A stretch of 64,000 nucleotides of DNA from Bacillus shivajii (GCF_020519665.1 NZ_CP084703.1:2232001-2296000), one strand, 5' to 3'; numbered from the stretch's first letter, positions 37,664 through 46,083 are shown. Notes: generated by a model not told the origin, from the sequence alone. Made by a program: numbers and translations.

Positions 37664-37708
37664 AACCAAAAAAGGGGGCAACGATGTAAAGTTGCTCCCT
37701 TTGGTTTT
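37664..37708 (+). terminator. Bidirectional terminator between fdh and doxX
   Basis: AACCAAAAAAGGGGGCAAC and GTTGCTCCCTTTGGTT arms (37664-37682, 37691-37706) form a long stem with A and T flanks serving both convergent genes. Confidence 0.88.
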
Positions 37709-37715
37709 TACTAAA

Positions 37716-38222
37716 TTAAGCAGTATTTTTTTGCTTTTTAAATATCTTTTTAAAGAGGGTTTCACGAAGGTATGGAATCACCCAACGGTCTCCACCAAAC
37801 TTACCAGCATTATATCCTGCTACTACCACAAAGAATGTTAATAGAACCATCCAAGGGTTTGATGAAACAGTCCCTGCAAACATGAATGCGAAGTTCATCG
37901 TCATACCGAAAAAGGCAGCTGCTGTTGTAAGGACACCCAATAATAGCCCTAGACCAACGAGGAATTGTCCCCAGGAAACCATGAAACTAAATAAATCAAC
38001 ATTAGGCAGAACGATATTATCAATGAATGCATGATATGTCGGATAATTTTCCATGACCGCTTCGTTATTCACTGCACCTGTTAAAAACCCTTGAGCACTA
38101 AACCCACCATCACCAGTCAATTTTCCCCAACCTGCTGTCATCCAGTTCCAACCTAAATAGATGCGTAAAATCGTCAAAATCCCTGCGGCAATCGTATTAT
38201 TTCGTAAGAAGTCCAAAAACAT
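37716..38222 (-). CDS. DoxX-family membrane protein
   Basis: A 168-residue protein with about four membrane helices and the DoxX pattern: ILRIYLGWNWMTAGWGKLTG at the N-terminus, then VSWGQFLVGLGLLLGVLT and a Trp/Pro-containing helix. DoxX relatives include the quinol-oxidase DoxD/CatD group, but most are of unknown function. A GGAGG site precedes the ATG. It is monocistronic and convergent with the formate dehydrogenase gene; a metabolic link is not demonstrated. The 38223-38530 gap holds no gene; an imperfect Fnr-like dyad TGTGA-N6-CCACA lies at 38385-38400. Confidence 0.87.
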   Translation of the reverse strand: MFLDFLRNNTIAAGILTILRIYLGWNWMTAGWGKLTGDGGFSAQGFLTGAVNNEAVMENYPTYHAFIDNIVLPNVDLFSFMVSWGQFLVGLGLLLGVLTTAAAFFGMTMNFAFMFAGTVSSNPWMVLLTFFVVVAGYNAGKFGGDRWVIPYLRETLFKKIFKKQKNTA

Positions 38223-38530
38223 TATATTTGCCTCCTTTAATATTATTAGAAGATCGTACAGAGTGTTAGAGGTTTGGAGCTTGGTGGTGAGTAAAATGTA
38301 TGATCTTCACTAATAGTATATAAAGAAAACAAGTTTTGGCATCAGTGAAGCTGTGAACAAAGCGTTGCAATCTCGTGAAAAAATTGTGAATATATCCACA
38401 TCTTTGTTTTTTTAAGTCTCATTTCTATAATAGAAGGTAAGGAAGTATGTTTTTTAAAAGGCATTGTAAAAGTCTATTTGTTGATTTTGTGACTTCGCTA
38501 TCAGAGACACTTATGGTATGAGTAAGATCA

Positions 38531-38562
38531 CAAAAAAGGAAGAGACGTCATAGCCTCTTCCT
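38531..38562 (-). terminator. Terminator of the ectABC operon
   Basis: GGAAGAG (38538-38544) and CTCTTCC (38555-38561) pair; on the minus strand six T residues follow. Confidence 0.88.
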
Positions 38563-38579
38563 TATATATATTCATTATA

Positions 38580-38963
38580 TTAATCTACTAACGGATACAC
38601 ACCATTTTCATCGTGTGTTTCACGTCCTGTAATTGGTGGGTTGAATACACATACCATACGCATATCAGTCTCAGCACGTAGCAGGTGCTCATCGTGCTCA
38701 TCTAAGGCATAAAGTGTGTTCGCTTCAATAGGATGAACTTTTTCATCTTTAAGTGTAACAACTTCACCTTTACCTTCGATACAATAAACAGCTTCTAAAT
38801 GGTTTTGATACCAAATATGTGTTTCTGTTCCTGCTTTAATAACGGTATCATGTACAGAATACCCCATTCCAACATCTTTTAAAATTAAGCGTCGGCTGGT
38901 CCAGTTTTCACCTTTTACTTCTTGGTCTGTATTAATGACATCTTCTAGTTTAACTACTTTCAT
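38580..38963 (-). CDS. ectC: Ectoine synthase
   Basis: A 127-residue single-domain cupin that cyclises N-gamma-acetyl-2,4-diaminobutyrate to ectoine. Features include [29 protein letters not shown], and [12 protein letters not shown]. It lies 30 bp after ectB on the minus strand, third gene of ectABC, with an AGGAGG site. Length and sequence are typical. It supplies the osmolyte that the doeA operon can break down. Confidence 0.97.
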   Translation of the reverse strand: MKVVKLEDVINTDQEVKGENWTSRRLILKDVGMGYSVHDTVIKAGTETHIWYQNHLEAVYCIEGKGEVVTLKDEKVHPIEANTLYALDEHDEHLLRAETDMRMVCVFNPPITGRETHDENGVYPLVD

Positions 38964-38993
38964 GTTGTTTTCCTCCTAAATTGTTTTAGACTA

Positions 38994-40286
38994 TTAGTTT
39001 GTTACGAGTTCTTTTTCTGCTGCTAATACTGCTTTTACGCTATCTTCAATAATATCTAAGCCTTTTTCAAGCTCTGTTTCTTTAATATTTAAAGCAGGGA
39101 ACAGTTTAAATACTTCGTCATTACTTCCTGAAGTCTCCATGATTAACCCTCTATTAAATGCTTCTTCAGCAACTTTTGATGATAATCCATCTACTGCAGA
39201 ACCAATCCCTACCATGAAACCACGGCCACGTACATGACCTTTCATTTCTGGGTATTTATTGACTAACTCTTCTAAGAAATCGGAAATTTTCTTCGATTTC
39301 TGTTGAATGCTTTCTTCAAAAGAATCATCTTCCCAATATGATAGGGACTCTGTTGCTGTAATAAATGCATGATTGTTTCCTCTAAACGTACCGTTATGTT
39401 CACCTGGACTCCAAATATCCATTTCAGGATCAATTAAAGTTAATGCTAATGGTGAACCAAATCCACCAATAGATTTTGATAGACAAATAATATCTGGCTT
39501 AATGCCGGCAGGTTCAAATGAGAAGAATGTACCTGTACGTCCAACACCTGCTTGAACATCATCGATGATTAATTTAATATCCCATTTCTTACAAATTTCA
39601 TCGACTCGTTTTATCCATTCAAACCTGGCAGCATTAATACCACCTTCACCTTGAACTGTTTCTAGAATCATTGCAGCCGGGATATCAACACCACTACCGC
39701 TATTTTCTAAAAAGCTCTCAAGGTAATCAAGACTTGCAAAGTCTTCACCATCTTCATTAAAACGATCAAAAGGCATTGTAACAGCGTTTGAAAGCGGAAT
39801 TCCCGCTCCTTTACGTTTCATCGCATTTCCTGTTACAGATAGGGAACCAATCGTCATACCGTGGAAGCCATTTGTAAAACTAATAACTTCCGTTCTTCCA
39901 GTCACTTTACGTGCAATTTTTAATGCGCTTTCAACTGTATTTGTACCAGTTGGGCCAGGAAACATTACTTTATAATCCATATCTCTTGGCTTTAAAATCA
40001 CGTCATTAAATTTTTTCAGAAAGTCTCGTTTTGCTGTAGTAGCTTTATCTAATGAATGAGTAATCCCATCATTTAAAATATACTCTACAAGCTTTTCTTT
40101 CATTTTTGGATCATTGTGACCATAATTTAAAGCACCAGCACCAGAGAAGAAATCTAAATATTCTTTTCCAGTTTCATCCCACATTTTACTGCCTTTAGCT
40201 TTTGTAAAAACCGCAGGGAAACTTCTTACATAACTACGTACACTCGATTCTAATTCATTAAAAATATCTAAATTATTATTTGTCAT
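38994..40286 (-). CDS. ectB: Diaminobutyrate-2-oxoglutarate transaminase
   Basis: A 430-residue class III PLP aminotransferase that makes 2,4-diaminobutyrate from aspartate semialdehyde and glutamate. [16 protein letters not shown] and the lysine in LSKSIGGFG are visible. It lies between ectA and ectC in the standard order, and GGAGGT precedes the ATG. The EctB-specific N-terminus ([19 protein letters not shown]) excludes other omega-aminotransferases. Confidence 0.96.
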   Translation of the reverse strand: MTNNNLDIFNELESSVRSYVRSFPAVFTKAKGSKMWDETGKEYLDFFSGAGALNYGHNDPKMKEKLVEYILNDGITHSLDKATTAKRDFLKKFNDVILKPRDMDYKVMFPGPTGTNTVESALKIARKVTGRTEVISFTNGFHGMTIGSLSVTGNAMKRKGAGIPLSNAVTMPFDRFNEDGEDFASLDYLESFLENSGSGVDIPAAMILETVQGEGGINAARFEWIKRVDEICKKWDIKLIIDDVQAGVGRTGTFFSFEPAGIKPDIICLSKSIGGFGSPLALTLIDPEMDIWSPGEHNGTFRGNNHAFITATESLSYWEDDSFEESIQQKSKKISDFLEELVNKYPEMKGHVRGRGFMVGIGSAVDGLSSKVAEEAFNRGLIMETSGSNDEVFKLFPALNIKETELEKGLDIIEDSVKAVLAAEKELVTN

Positions 40287-40332
40287 GTTAATAGTACCTC
40301 CAAAGATTTTTTTATGTTAAATGTTTTGGCTT

Positions 40333-40887
40333 TTAAAGTGGACCAATTCGATAAGTTAGTTCACTTTCATGCTCGTTGCCAGGGAATACATCCGCAGGGA
40401 AGCAAGGGGTAACGATACAACTTGCGTTATGGTCACGTGCCAAACGCTTAAATAAAGATTGTGAAGCTTTGTTTGATGGGGTTACTGTCGCTTCTACGTA
40501 TCGTACATTGTTGCATGCTTCTCTTTTTAAAAGATCATTAAGCATCCTTGATGCAATTCCTTTACCGCGCTGAGAAGCATCTACTCCTACTTGCCAAACA
40601 AAAATAACATCTTTTCTCTCAGGAGGAATAAATGCAGTAATAAATCCTGCCAATTCATCATTATGTTTTGCAACAATACATGTTTCTGAGAAAAACTCGC
40701 ACATCATTAAGTATTTATACGGAGAATTTAAATCAAGTGTGGAGTCTTTAACTAACTCCCACATTTTTGCTCCGTCGTCTACAGCAGGTTTTTCAAGTAC
40801 TATTTCGTCGTTTTTCTCTAAAGTTGCAATAGATCCATTGTTCTGAACGTTACCGGATTTGTCAGAAACTGCTTTGTCACTATTAAT
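40333..40887 (-). CDS. ectA: Diaminobutyrate acetyltransferase, probable ATT start
   Basis: A GNAT acetyltransferase of about 184 residues that acetylates 2,4-diaminobutyrate. The acetyl-CoA loop is in ASQRGKGIASRML, with EATVTPSN and ESELTYRIGPL at the C-terminus. The frame is open to an ATG at 40923, but that codon has no ribosome site, while AAAGGAGAGG lies inside the extension. Nine bases after the GGAG core is an in-frame ATT at 40887-40885, which I take as the likely start. The alternative is 40923 (196 residues). Confidence 0.9.
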   Translation of the reverse strand: MNSDKAVSDKSGNVQNNGSIATLEKNDEIVLEKPAVDDGAKMWELVKDSTLDLNSPYKYLMMCEFFSETCIVAKHNDELAGFITAFIPPERKDVIFVWQVGVDASQRGKGIASRMLNDLLKREACNNVRYVEATVTPSNKASQSLFKRLARDHNASCIVTPCFPADVFPGNEHESELTYRIGPL

Positions 40888-41056
40888 AAAAACCCTCTCC
40901 TTTAAAGTTTTGTCGCAGAACATCTATAAGGATATAAAGAGACTGATATATTATCAAACGCCTTTAAGTAGTATTAACTCGTATATATATCGCTTAATAG
41001 AGATGCGAGTAGAAGAGACGGTTGAGCTTTTAAATATCTCTGAAATTTAAACGAAT

Positions 41057-41089
41057 TCGAACAAATTGAAAATATTCGACACTGTTCGA
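41057..41089 (-). promoter_or_regulatory. TTCGA-type dyads upstream of ectA
   Basis: TCGAACA (41057-41063) and TGTTCGA (41083-41089) form an inverted pair with a third ATTCGAC half-site between them (41074-41080). The group lies about 170 bp upstream of ectA, a plausible operator. No regulator gene is adjacent. Confidence 0.35.
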
Positions 41090-41119
41090 TGTGAATCAAC
41101 GTTGTTCTCACGGCATAAA

Positions 41120-41150
41120 CTGTACTTTTCAAGAAAACAGTACTTTTTTA
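41120..41150 (+). terminator. Plus-strand terminator-like hairpin upstream of ectA
   Basis: GTACTTTTC (41122-41130) pairs with GAAAACAGTAC (41133-41143) with one bulge, followed by TTTTTT on the plus strand. No convincing plus-strand gene ends here, so its role is unclear. Confidence 0.55.
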
Positions 41151-41272
41151 TTAAATTTTAAAAAAAAATAGAAAAAGTGATTGAAATTCATTAATAGAGG
41201 GTAAATTATTTTGTTTGATCATGTTTTAAACTAAGCTAACTAAATCACATTAGTAAGGGGACGAAGGTTATT

Positions 41273-41362
41273 TTGGATAAATATAAAGTTGAAAATGAAT
41301 ATCTTATAATGAATCAATTTCATCATTCCGTTTTTTGTGCAATGAAACGAATGATATTATAA
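41273..41362 (+). pseudogene. Short frame apparently truncated by repeat copy D
   Basis: TTG 41273 with a GAAGG site five bases before it opens DKYKVENEYLIM, then runs into the left terminus of the MITE at 41311 and stops at 41362. It could be the remnant of a gene interrupted by the element, or chance. Thirteen native codons are too few to identify. Confidence 0.2.
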
Positions 41363-41482
41363 ATTTATCATTAAATGTACGTTTTATTTTGAAGTGGTAG
41401 TAACGGAAAGCGTCCGTCTGTAGTGAAGTTCACTCTCATCATTCGGAATTTGGCACCATATTTTCAGTTATGATATTGATTC
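41311..41482 (+). repeat. MITE-like repeat copy D, internally deleted
   Basis: A 172-bp derivative with left terminus GAATCAATTTCATCA and right terminus ending ATATTGATTC. The central stem-loop block has been lost, joining the AAGTGGTAGTAACG and GAAAGCGTCCGTCTG blocks. Flanks TAAT and ATAT do not match, so no clean target duplication remains. Confidence 0.78.
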
Positions 41483-41525
41483 ATATACAAGGAATTTATT
41501 AGAATTTAAATTTAAATCTTAATTA

Positions 41526-41568
41526 TGTGACACTAATCACATTTATTTTTATACGTTAGGTGTATAAT
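41526..41568 (+). promoter_or_regulatory. Fnr/CRP-type site with class II spaced promoter
   Basis: TGTGA-CACTAA-TCACA (41526-41541) exactly fits the TGTGA-N6-TCACA site bound by Bacillus Fnr/CRP-type proteins. TATAAT at 41563-41568 predicts a start near 41575, placing the dyad centre at about -41.5, the classic activator position. The downstream gene starts at 41627. Confidence 0.7.
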
Positions 41569-41626
41569 GTTATGCAAGTTCATCATACGAAAGCAATTTT
41601 CGAGAAATAAATGAGGGGGAGTATCA

Positions 41627-42586
41627 TTGAATTTTCCACAATTACAAATTGCGAATATGACACCGAGAGTTCCGATCATCCAAGGGGGAATGGGTGTTAG
41701 GGTTTCACTTAGTGGTTTAGCTTCGGCAGTCGCAAATGCTGGAGGGATTGGGACAATTTCAGGCACTGGTATTTCAATTGATCAAATGAAAAACGAGATT
41801 AAAAAAGCAAGAGAGTTAACGAAGGGAAAAGGATACATCGGCGTTAACGTATTATATGCAATGAACGATTTCGCTGAAAAAATAAAAGCTGCGATGGAAC
41901 AAAAAGTAGATTTTATTATTTCTGGCGCTGGTATTTCGAGAGATATGTATACGTGGGGAAAGAAATATAATGTTCCTGTCATTTCTATTGTATCTTCAGC
42001 TAAGCTTGCAAAGCTTTCTGAAAGGTTAGGAGCATCGGCTGTCGTCGTCGAAGGTTGTGAAGCGGGGGGACATTTAGGGACGGACAGACCTTTATTTGAC
42101 ATATTGCCAGAAGTTTGTAAAGTCGTAAATATCCCTGTAATTGCTGCTGGTGGCATTTTATCGGGTGAGGATATAAGAAAAGCTCAGGATTTAGGTGCAT
42201 CCGGTGTACAAATGGGTTCGCGCTTTGTCGCGAGTATCGAGTGTGATGCTTCTGATGCGTTTAAACAGAAGTATATAGAAAGTAGAGAAGGAGATACTTT
42301 ACTAATAAAAACAACAGTCGGTTTGCAAGGTAGGGCGATACGTAATCCTTTTACAGATAAAATCATTAAAAATGAGAAAATAAAAATAGATCACTGTGAT
42401 TCATGCCTAAAAAACTGTTCTTATCAATTTTGTACACTAGACTCTTTAGAAAAAACAGTTGATGGGGACATAGATAATGGGATTGTTTTTGCAGGTTCAA
42501 GAGTTAGTGAAATCAATAACATACTCTCTGTTAAGCAAATTGTAAATAATGTTATGCATGAATATAAAAAGGTCGTTTTAACATAA
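41627..42586 (+). CDS. NPD/nitronate monooxygenase-like flavoprotein with Cys cluster
   Basis: A 319-residue FMN-binding TIM-barrel protein of the nitronate monooxygenase/2-nitropropane dioxygenase family. Visible motifs are PIIQGGMGVRVS at the N-terminus, EGCEAGGHLG, AAGGI and GVQMGSRF. A C-terminal extension (about 262-276) holds CDSCLKNCSYQFC, perhaps a metal or Fe-S site. The start is TTG after GAGGGGGAG. The upstream Fnr/CRP-type site suggests anaerobic or redox control. Enoyl-ACP reductase FabK is a more distant alternative. Confidence 0.82.
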   Translation: MNFPQLQIANMTPRVPIIQGGMGVRVSLSGLASAVANAGGIGTISGTGISIDQMKNEIKKARELTKGKGYIGVNVLYAMNDFAEKIKAAMEQKVDFIISGAGISRDMYTWGKKYNVPVISIVSSAKLAKLSERLGASAVVVEGCEAGGHLGTDRPLFDILPEVCKVVNIPVIAAGGILSGEDIRKAQDLGASGVQMGSRFVASIECDASDAFKQKYIESREGDTLLIKTTVGLQGRAIRNPFTDKIIKNEKIKIDHCDSCLKNCSYQFCTLDSLEKTVDGDIDNGIVFAGSRVSEINNILSVKQIVNNVMHEYKKVVLT

Positions 42587-42589
42587 TTT

Positions 42590-42619
42590 AAACCCGTACT
42601 CGAATGAGTGCGGGTTTTT
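42590..42619 (+). terminator. Terminator of the NPD-like gene
   Basis: ACCCGTACTC pairs with GAGTGCGGGT around GAAT (one mismatch), followed by TTTTT. Confidence 0.88.
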
Positions 42620-42643
42620 AGTTAAATTTCAAATATTGAAGTT

Positions 42644-43201
42644 TCATTCATAATCAGATGGGTTAATAAATGCAATATACGTTAAATAGATAACCATACA
42701 AATAGCCATTGTGATAAAACCCCAACCAAGAGTGATCTGTTCAATTAATAAATAGTTGTTGCATAATGGATCAGGTGATTTAACATACAGCCAACCCATC
42801 ACAAAAAACATGATTGTAAAAAAGATAATGACGCCATTTTTCCACACTGAACTCAACTTTGGCCAGCTATCTCGTAAAGGGACTCCTGCTAAAAATGGTA
42901 AACTAATAAACTTAAATACTTGGATCATTTGGACTGTTAGTGCTTCATCCATTGCACGTGGAAGCATCCAGTACGACATAATGATGATAAATAGCAAAAT
43001 CCCAGGGATCCCATTTTCATTCCATTTTTTAAAGAAGTTAGGAAATTTCACTTGAAAGAATCGTGCCATAAAAATTCCAGCAATCACGAGTAACGGCATC
43101 TGCATATGCATATGAAGGATCATGATGGATTCCAATAAATTAGAAACAGGGGGGAGGGCCATGATGATAAAAAGTAAAAAGCCGTACATGAACTGATTCA
43201 T
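42644..43201 (-). CDS. Membrane protein cotranscribed with Sco, unknown
   Basis: A 185-residue integral membrane protein with about five helices. The N-terminal helix pair contains LESIMILHMHMQMPLL, whose histidines and methionines could bind copper or heme, and MLPRAMDEAL follows. It begins 3 bp after the sco stop with a GGGGGA site, so the two are translationally linked. Position suggests an assembly factor for the heme-copper reductase (CtaG-like in role), but I cannot assign a family. Confidence 0.6.
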   Translation of the reverse strand: MNQFMYGFLLFIIMALPPVSNLLESIMILHMHMQMPLLVIAGIFMARFFQVKFPNFFKKWNENGIPGILLFIIIMSYWMLPRAMDEALTVQMIQVFKFISLPFLAGVPLRDSWPKLSSVWKNGVIIFFTIMFFVMGWLYVKSPDPLCNNYLLIEQITLGWGFITMAICMVIYLTYIAFINPSDYE

Positions 43202-43204
43202 TAT

Positions 43205-43837
43205 TTATTCCCCCTTTTCATTTTCAAGATGGTTAATCACTTTCTCTGCTGCTTCATCTACTTCGGTAAAATCCATCACATCAATCAGATTGCCTTCTCG
43301 ATTTACGAAATAAAACGCAGAATTATGTGCAAAATGCCCACTATTAACTGGTATGACAATCACACCAAATGCTTCTAATAATGCATCTAATTCTTCTTGG
43401 TCATTAATTCTCGCCATTCGCCAAGTTTCACCGTCAGCACTCAAGTTATTCCTATAAATATCTAATGTATCAGGATCATCACGTTCAGGATCGAAACTAA
43501 TACTTAAAAAGATGATGTCATCGCCGATATATTCAGTTGGCATTAAATTGTAAACTTGCCCCATATTCATTTCTAAGATTGGGCAGACGGTATCACAAGC
43601 GGTATAAAAGAAAGTGATAAAAACATTTTTCCCATCTAATTCTGAAATCGAAAATTCTTGTGCATTACTGTCTTCAAATGTAACAGAAGGGAATGCTGGT
43701 TGTTCATCTATTAATGCGTTTACTCGTGCTGTTTCTGCTGTATAAGCAGTAAACCCATCTGTGCCAAAGTAGAACAAACCCAATCCAAATAAAAGAATGA
43801 GAACTGATGACAATGTTGTATACCGTTTATTTGTCAT
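43205..43837 (-). CDS. Sco1/SenC-family copper chaperone
   Basis: A 210-residue membrane-anchored thioredoxin-fold protein. One N-terminal hydrophobic segment (about 8-27) is followed by the Sco copper motif CDTVC (Cys81, Cys85) and the distal His in NSGHFAHNS. Sco proteins deliver copper or reduce the CuA site of subunit II. The CuA protein is encoded 2.3 kb upstream on the same strand. The ATG 43837 fits AAGGTG; a GTG at 43846 is rejected. Confidence 0.9.
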   Translation of the reverse strand: MTNKRYTTLSSVLILLFGLGLFYFGTDGFTAYTAETARVNALIDEQPAFPSVTFEDSNAQEFSISELDGKNVFITFFYTACDTVCPILEMNMGQVYNLMPTEYIGDDIIFLSISFDPERDDPDTLDIYRNNLSADGETWRMARINDQEELDALLEAFGVIVIPVNSGHFAHNSAFYFVNREGNLIDVMDFTEVDEAAEKVINHLENEKGE

Positions 43838-43882
43838 AATGAACACACCTTAATTGAGAATTATTTTCAAGGTACTTTTCAA

Positions 43883-43921
43883 AAAAAGAGATAACCGTAA
43901 TAACGAGTTATCCCTTTTTTT
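43883..43921 (-). terminator. Bidirectional hairpin between reductase operon and sco
   Basis: GATAAC (43890-43895) pairs with GTTATC (43907-43912), with A7 before and T7 after, so it can act on the minus-strand reductase transcript before sco. Confidence 0.6.
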
Positions 43922-43980
43922 AGATTGCGTTTCGCTTTTCTTAAAAGATAAGAATTCATAAAATATCAACCTTTTGATAG

Positions 43981-44386
43981 TTGTCTAGCTCCAGCGACGA
44001 GCGTTACTTCTCAGAGGTACTTCGAGTTGTCTCGACGGACAGGACGTCCTAATGCCGCGCATGCCACAGGACGTGGCGTATTGCGCGGTGGACGGATCAA
44101 GAGAGGAAGAGACAGCTACAACCTACTTGTTCCTGCGATTACTCGTCACAGCTCGCTGTTTTTTCGACGAAGCCATGCTGGTGCTCCTGCGTCACTTCGT
44201 TTTACTCGTCGCAAAGCTGCAAGGAAGCAAACTCAATGCCGTAGCTTCGCTCGAGGTCGCTTCAGGCCGTCATTTGAAGTCTAAGTTCGGACTTCCGCAT
44301 GCCGGCCTTCCAGCGCGCTTGCTCCTGCGATTACTCGTCGCAGGTAAAGAGTGTCGCTCGTTAGAGAGGGCGCTTGCGCTTTTCTT
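43981..44386 (-). repeat. GC-rich mosaic repeat, about 400 bp
   Basis: Bounded by TTGTCTAGCTCCAGCG and CGCTTGCGCTTTTCTTA, ends I recall from common Bacillaceae intergenic repeats. The interior holds repeated CTGCGATTACTCGTCGCA-like modules and a CCACAGGACGTGG palindrome. It is much richer in G+C than the flanking genes. The two plus-strand frames inside have low-complexity translations and no ribosome sites and are not genes. Related fragments occur at 29617-29690, about 23700-23810, 50685-50730 and inside 50887-51234. Confidence 0.65.
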
Positions 44387-44387
44387 A

Positions 44388-46070
44388 CTACCACGTTTTA
44401 AATGGTGGTGATCCCGGTGGTGCGTTGAAGATGAATTCAACAAGTGGAATCACGTAAGCCATCGCTACTAAGAGTAGGAGAAGAACAACGATCATACCCC
44501 AACGTTCTGTCCAATAAGGCGTCTTAGAAGCATTGTCTTCTTCTTCCGCAATTGGGAATTCTGTTTCTCCTTTTGGAGCAAAGAACATTAGATGTACAAC
44601 AGCATAAACTTGTAGGATAACCCCGACCATGAGTAATGTTCCTCCAATCGCAAGGAAAAACAAGTACGGATCCCAGCTTAATGCCGTTGCATTATCGAAA
44701 TACGTTGTATAAGAAGTTCTTCGAGGAGATCCAAGAAGACCAACCCAGTGCATGGCAATTGCCATTAGTCCCATACCTACAGTCCAAACAATGGTTGTAA
44801 TGACACCTAATTTGTTTATTGCAGGTGTTAACACTCGTTTTGATAAAAATGGAACTAACCAGTAACTAATCCCGAAGAAGGTAAGAACAACTGACATACC
44901 AACAGTTATGTGGAAGTGACCGACAACCCATAACGTATTATGCACGACTTGGTTTAACTGGTTCGTGCTTTGCACAATACCTCCAGCTCCACCAGGGATA
45001 AACGCGATCATTGCCATCATTGGTGCTAGGAAACGGACATCTCCCCATGGTAGTTTACTAAACCAACTAATGACACCTTTTCCGCCTTTCTTTTTCGCTG
45101 TTTTCTCAAACACTGAAAACATTGCATAAGCTGTCATTAATGATGGAAAGCCAATTGCTAAACTCATAAATACGTGAACATATTTCACTGATTCAGTAAT
45201 ACCAGGGTCGATAATTTGATGGTGGAATCCACCCGGAATATTCATGATTACTAATAGAATAATTACTACACGTGTTAACGTATCACTAAATCGTCTACCG
45301 CCAATAACTTTCGGTACAACAACATACCAAGCTGATACAGCTGTTAAATACCAAATATTAACTAATGTATGACCGAAAGCCCAGAACAACGTTCGAGCAA
45401 CCATGACATTAATCGTTTCAACCCATCCTAGAGACCATGGGATAATCATGACAATTACTTCGATTGCAACAGGGACACTACCGAAGAATAATAAGACGAA
45501 TACACCTGTTGCAAAGTATGACAAGATCGGAAGATGTTTTCCTTTATTGTTTTTACGCCAATTCGCAACTTGTATGAAGCACCCGAATGCGCATAACCAT
45601 ACTCCGACAACGATTAAAGCTAATCCAAAATAAAAGATAGGCGATGCTGCCATTGGTGGATAAAAGGTAAACATGACTGTTGCTTCATTTTGTAGGATTG
45701 GAATGACCGCTAATACAAAACCAACAATTTTTACCCAGAAACCAACCCACGCAAGTTTTCTAACTTTTGGGAGTAAGCCGCCTAAATTATGAGATAGGGT
45801 TGCGTAAAAATACCCGATTGTAAAAAATGCTGTTAGCACAAGTACTAAAATGATCCCGTGTGCTGTTAATACTTGATAGTAAGTAAACCACGATGGTAAT
45901 TCTAATAGTCCTGCTCTGTTTAACCCTTGTAATAGTCCTAAAACTCCGCCGATAAATAATGAGGCAAACGCGACAAGTAAATATGATTTTGAAAGTAGTG
46001 CATCCTCTTGGCTAATTCCAAGTATTTGATTTGCTTTATCTTTAAACGATGTTTGTCTAACTGTTTCCAA
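44388..46070 (-). CDS. B-family heme-copper reductase subunit I lacking the active-site tyrosine
   Basis: A 560-residue protein with about 13 helices, closest to ba3-type cytochrome c oxidase subunit I (CbaA). Heme ligands His71 and His387, high-spin heme His385 and CuB ligands His234, His283 and His284 are present. The CuB histidine motif reads GHTLVNIW instead of GHPIVYFW, so the cross-linked catalytic tyrosine is Asn238. O2-reducing members keep this tyrosine; CuA-containing NO reductases of this superfamily lack it. It may therefore be an NO reductase. It is third in an operon after subunits IIa and II, membrane-bound. Confidence 0.88.
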   Translation of the reverse strand: METVRQTSFKDKANQILGISQEDALLSKSYLLVAFASLFIGGVLGLLQGLNRAGLLELPSWFTYYQVLTAHGIILVLVLTAFFTIGYFYATLSHNLGGLLPKVRKLAWVGFWVKIVGFVLAVIPILQNEATVMFTFYPPMAASPIFYFGLALIVVGVWLCAFGCFIQVANWRKNNKGKHLPILSYFATGVFVLLFFGSVPVAIEVIVMIIPWSLGWVETINVMVARTLFWAFGHTLVNIWYLTAVSAWYVVVPKVIGGRRFSDTLTRVVIILLVIMNIPGGFHHQIIDPGITESVKYVHVFMSLAIGFPSLMTAYAMFSVFEKTAKKKGGKGVISWFSKLPWGDVRFLAPMMAMIAFIPGGAGGIVQSTNQLNQVVHNTLWVVGHFHITVGMSVVLTFFGISYWLVPFLSKRVLTPAINKLGVITTIVWTVGMGLMAIAMHWVGLLGSPRRTSYTTYFDNATALSWDPYLFFLAIGGTLLMVGVILQVYAVVHLMFFAPKGETEFPIAEEEDNASKTPYWTERWGMIVVLLLLLVAMAYVIPLVEFIFNAPPGSPPFKTW

Positions 46071-46083
46071 TGTTCTCCCTCCT

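Noticed and set aside
40859-41050. Plus-strand 63-residue frame upstream of ectA
   Set aside because: It overlaps the 5' end of ectA antisense and has no ribosome site, although a plus-strand hairpin lies downstream.
44027-44411. Overlapping plus-strand frames in the GC-rich block
   Set aside because: Arg/Ser/Leu-rich low-complexity translations of a repeat, no ribosome sites, and the region recurs as fragments elsewhere.
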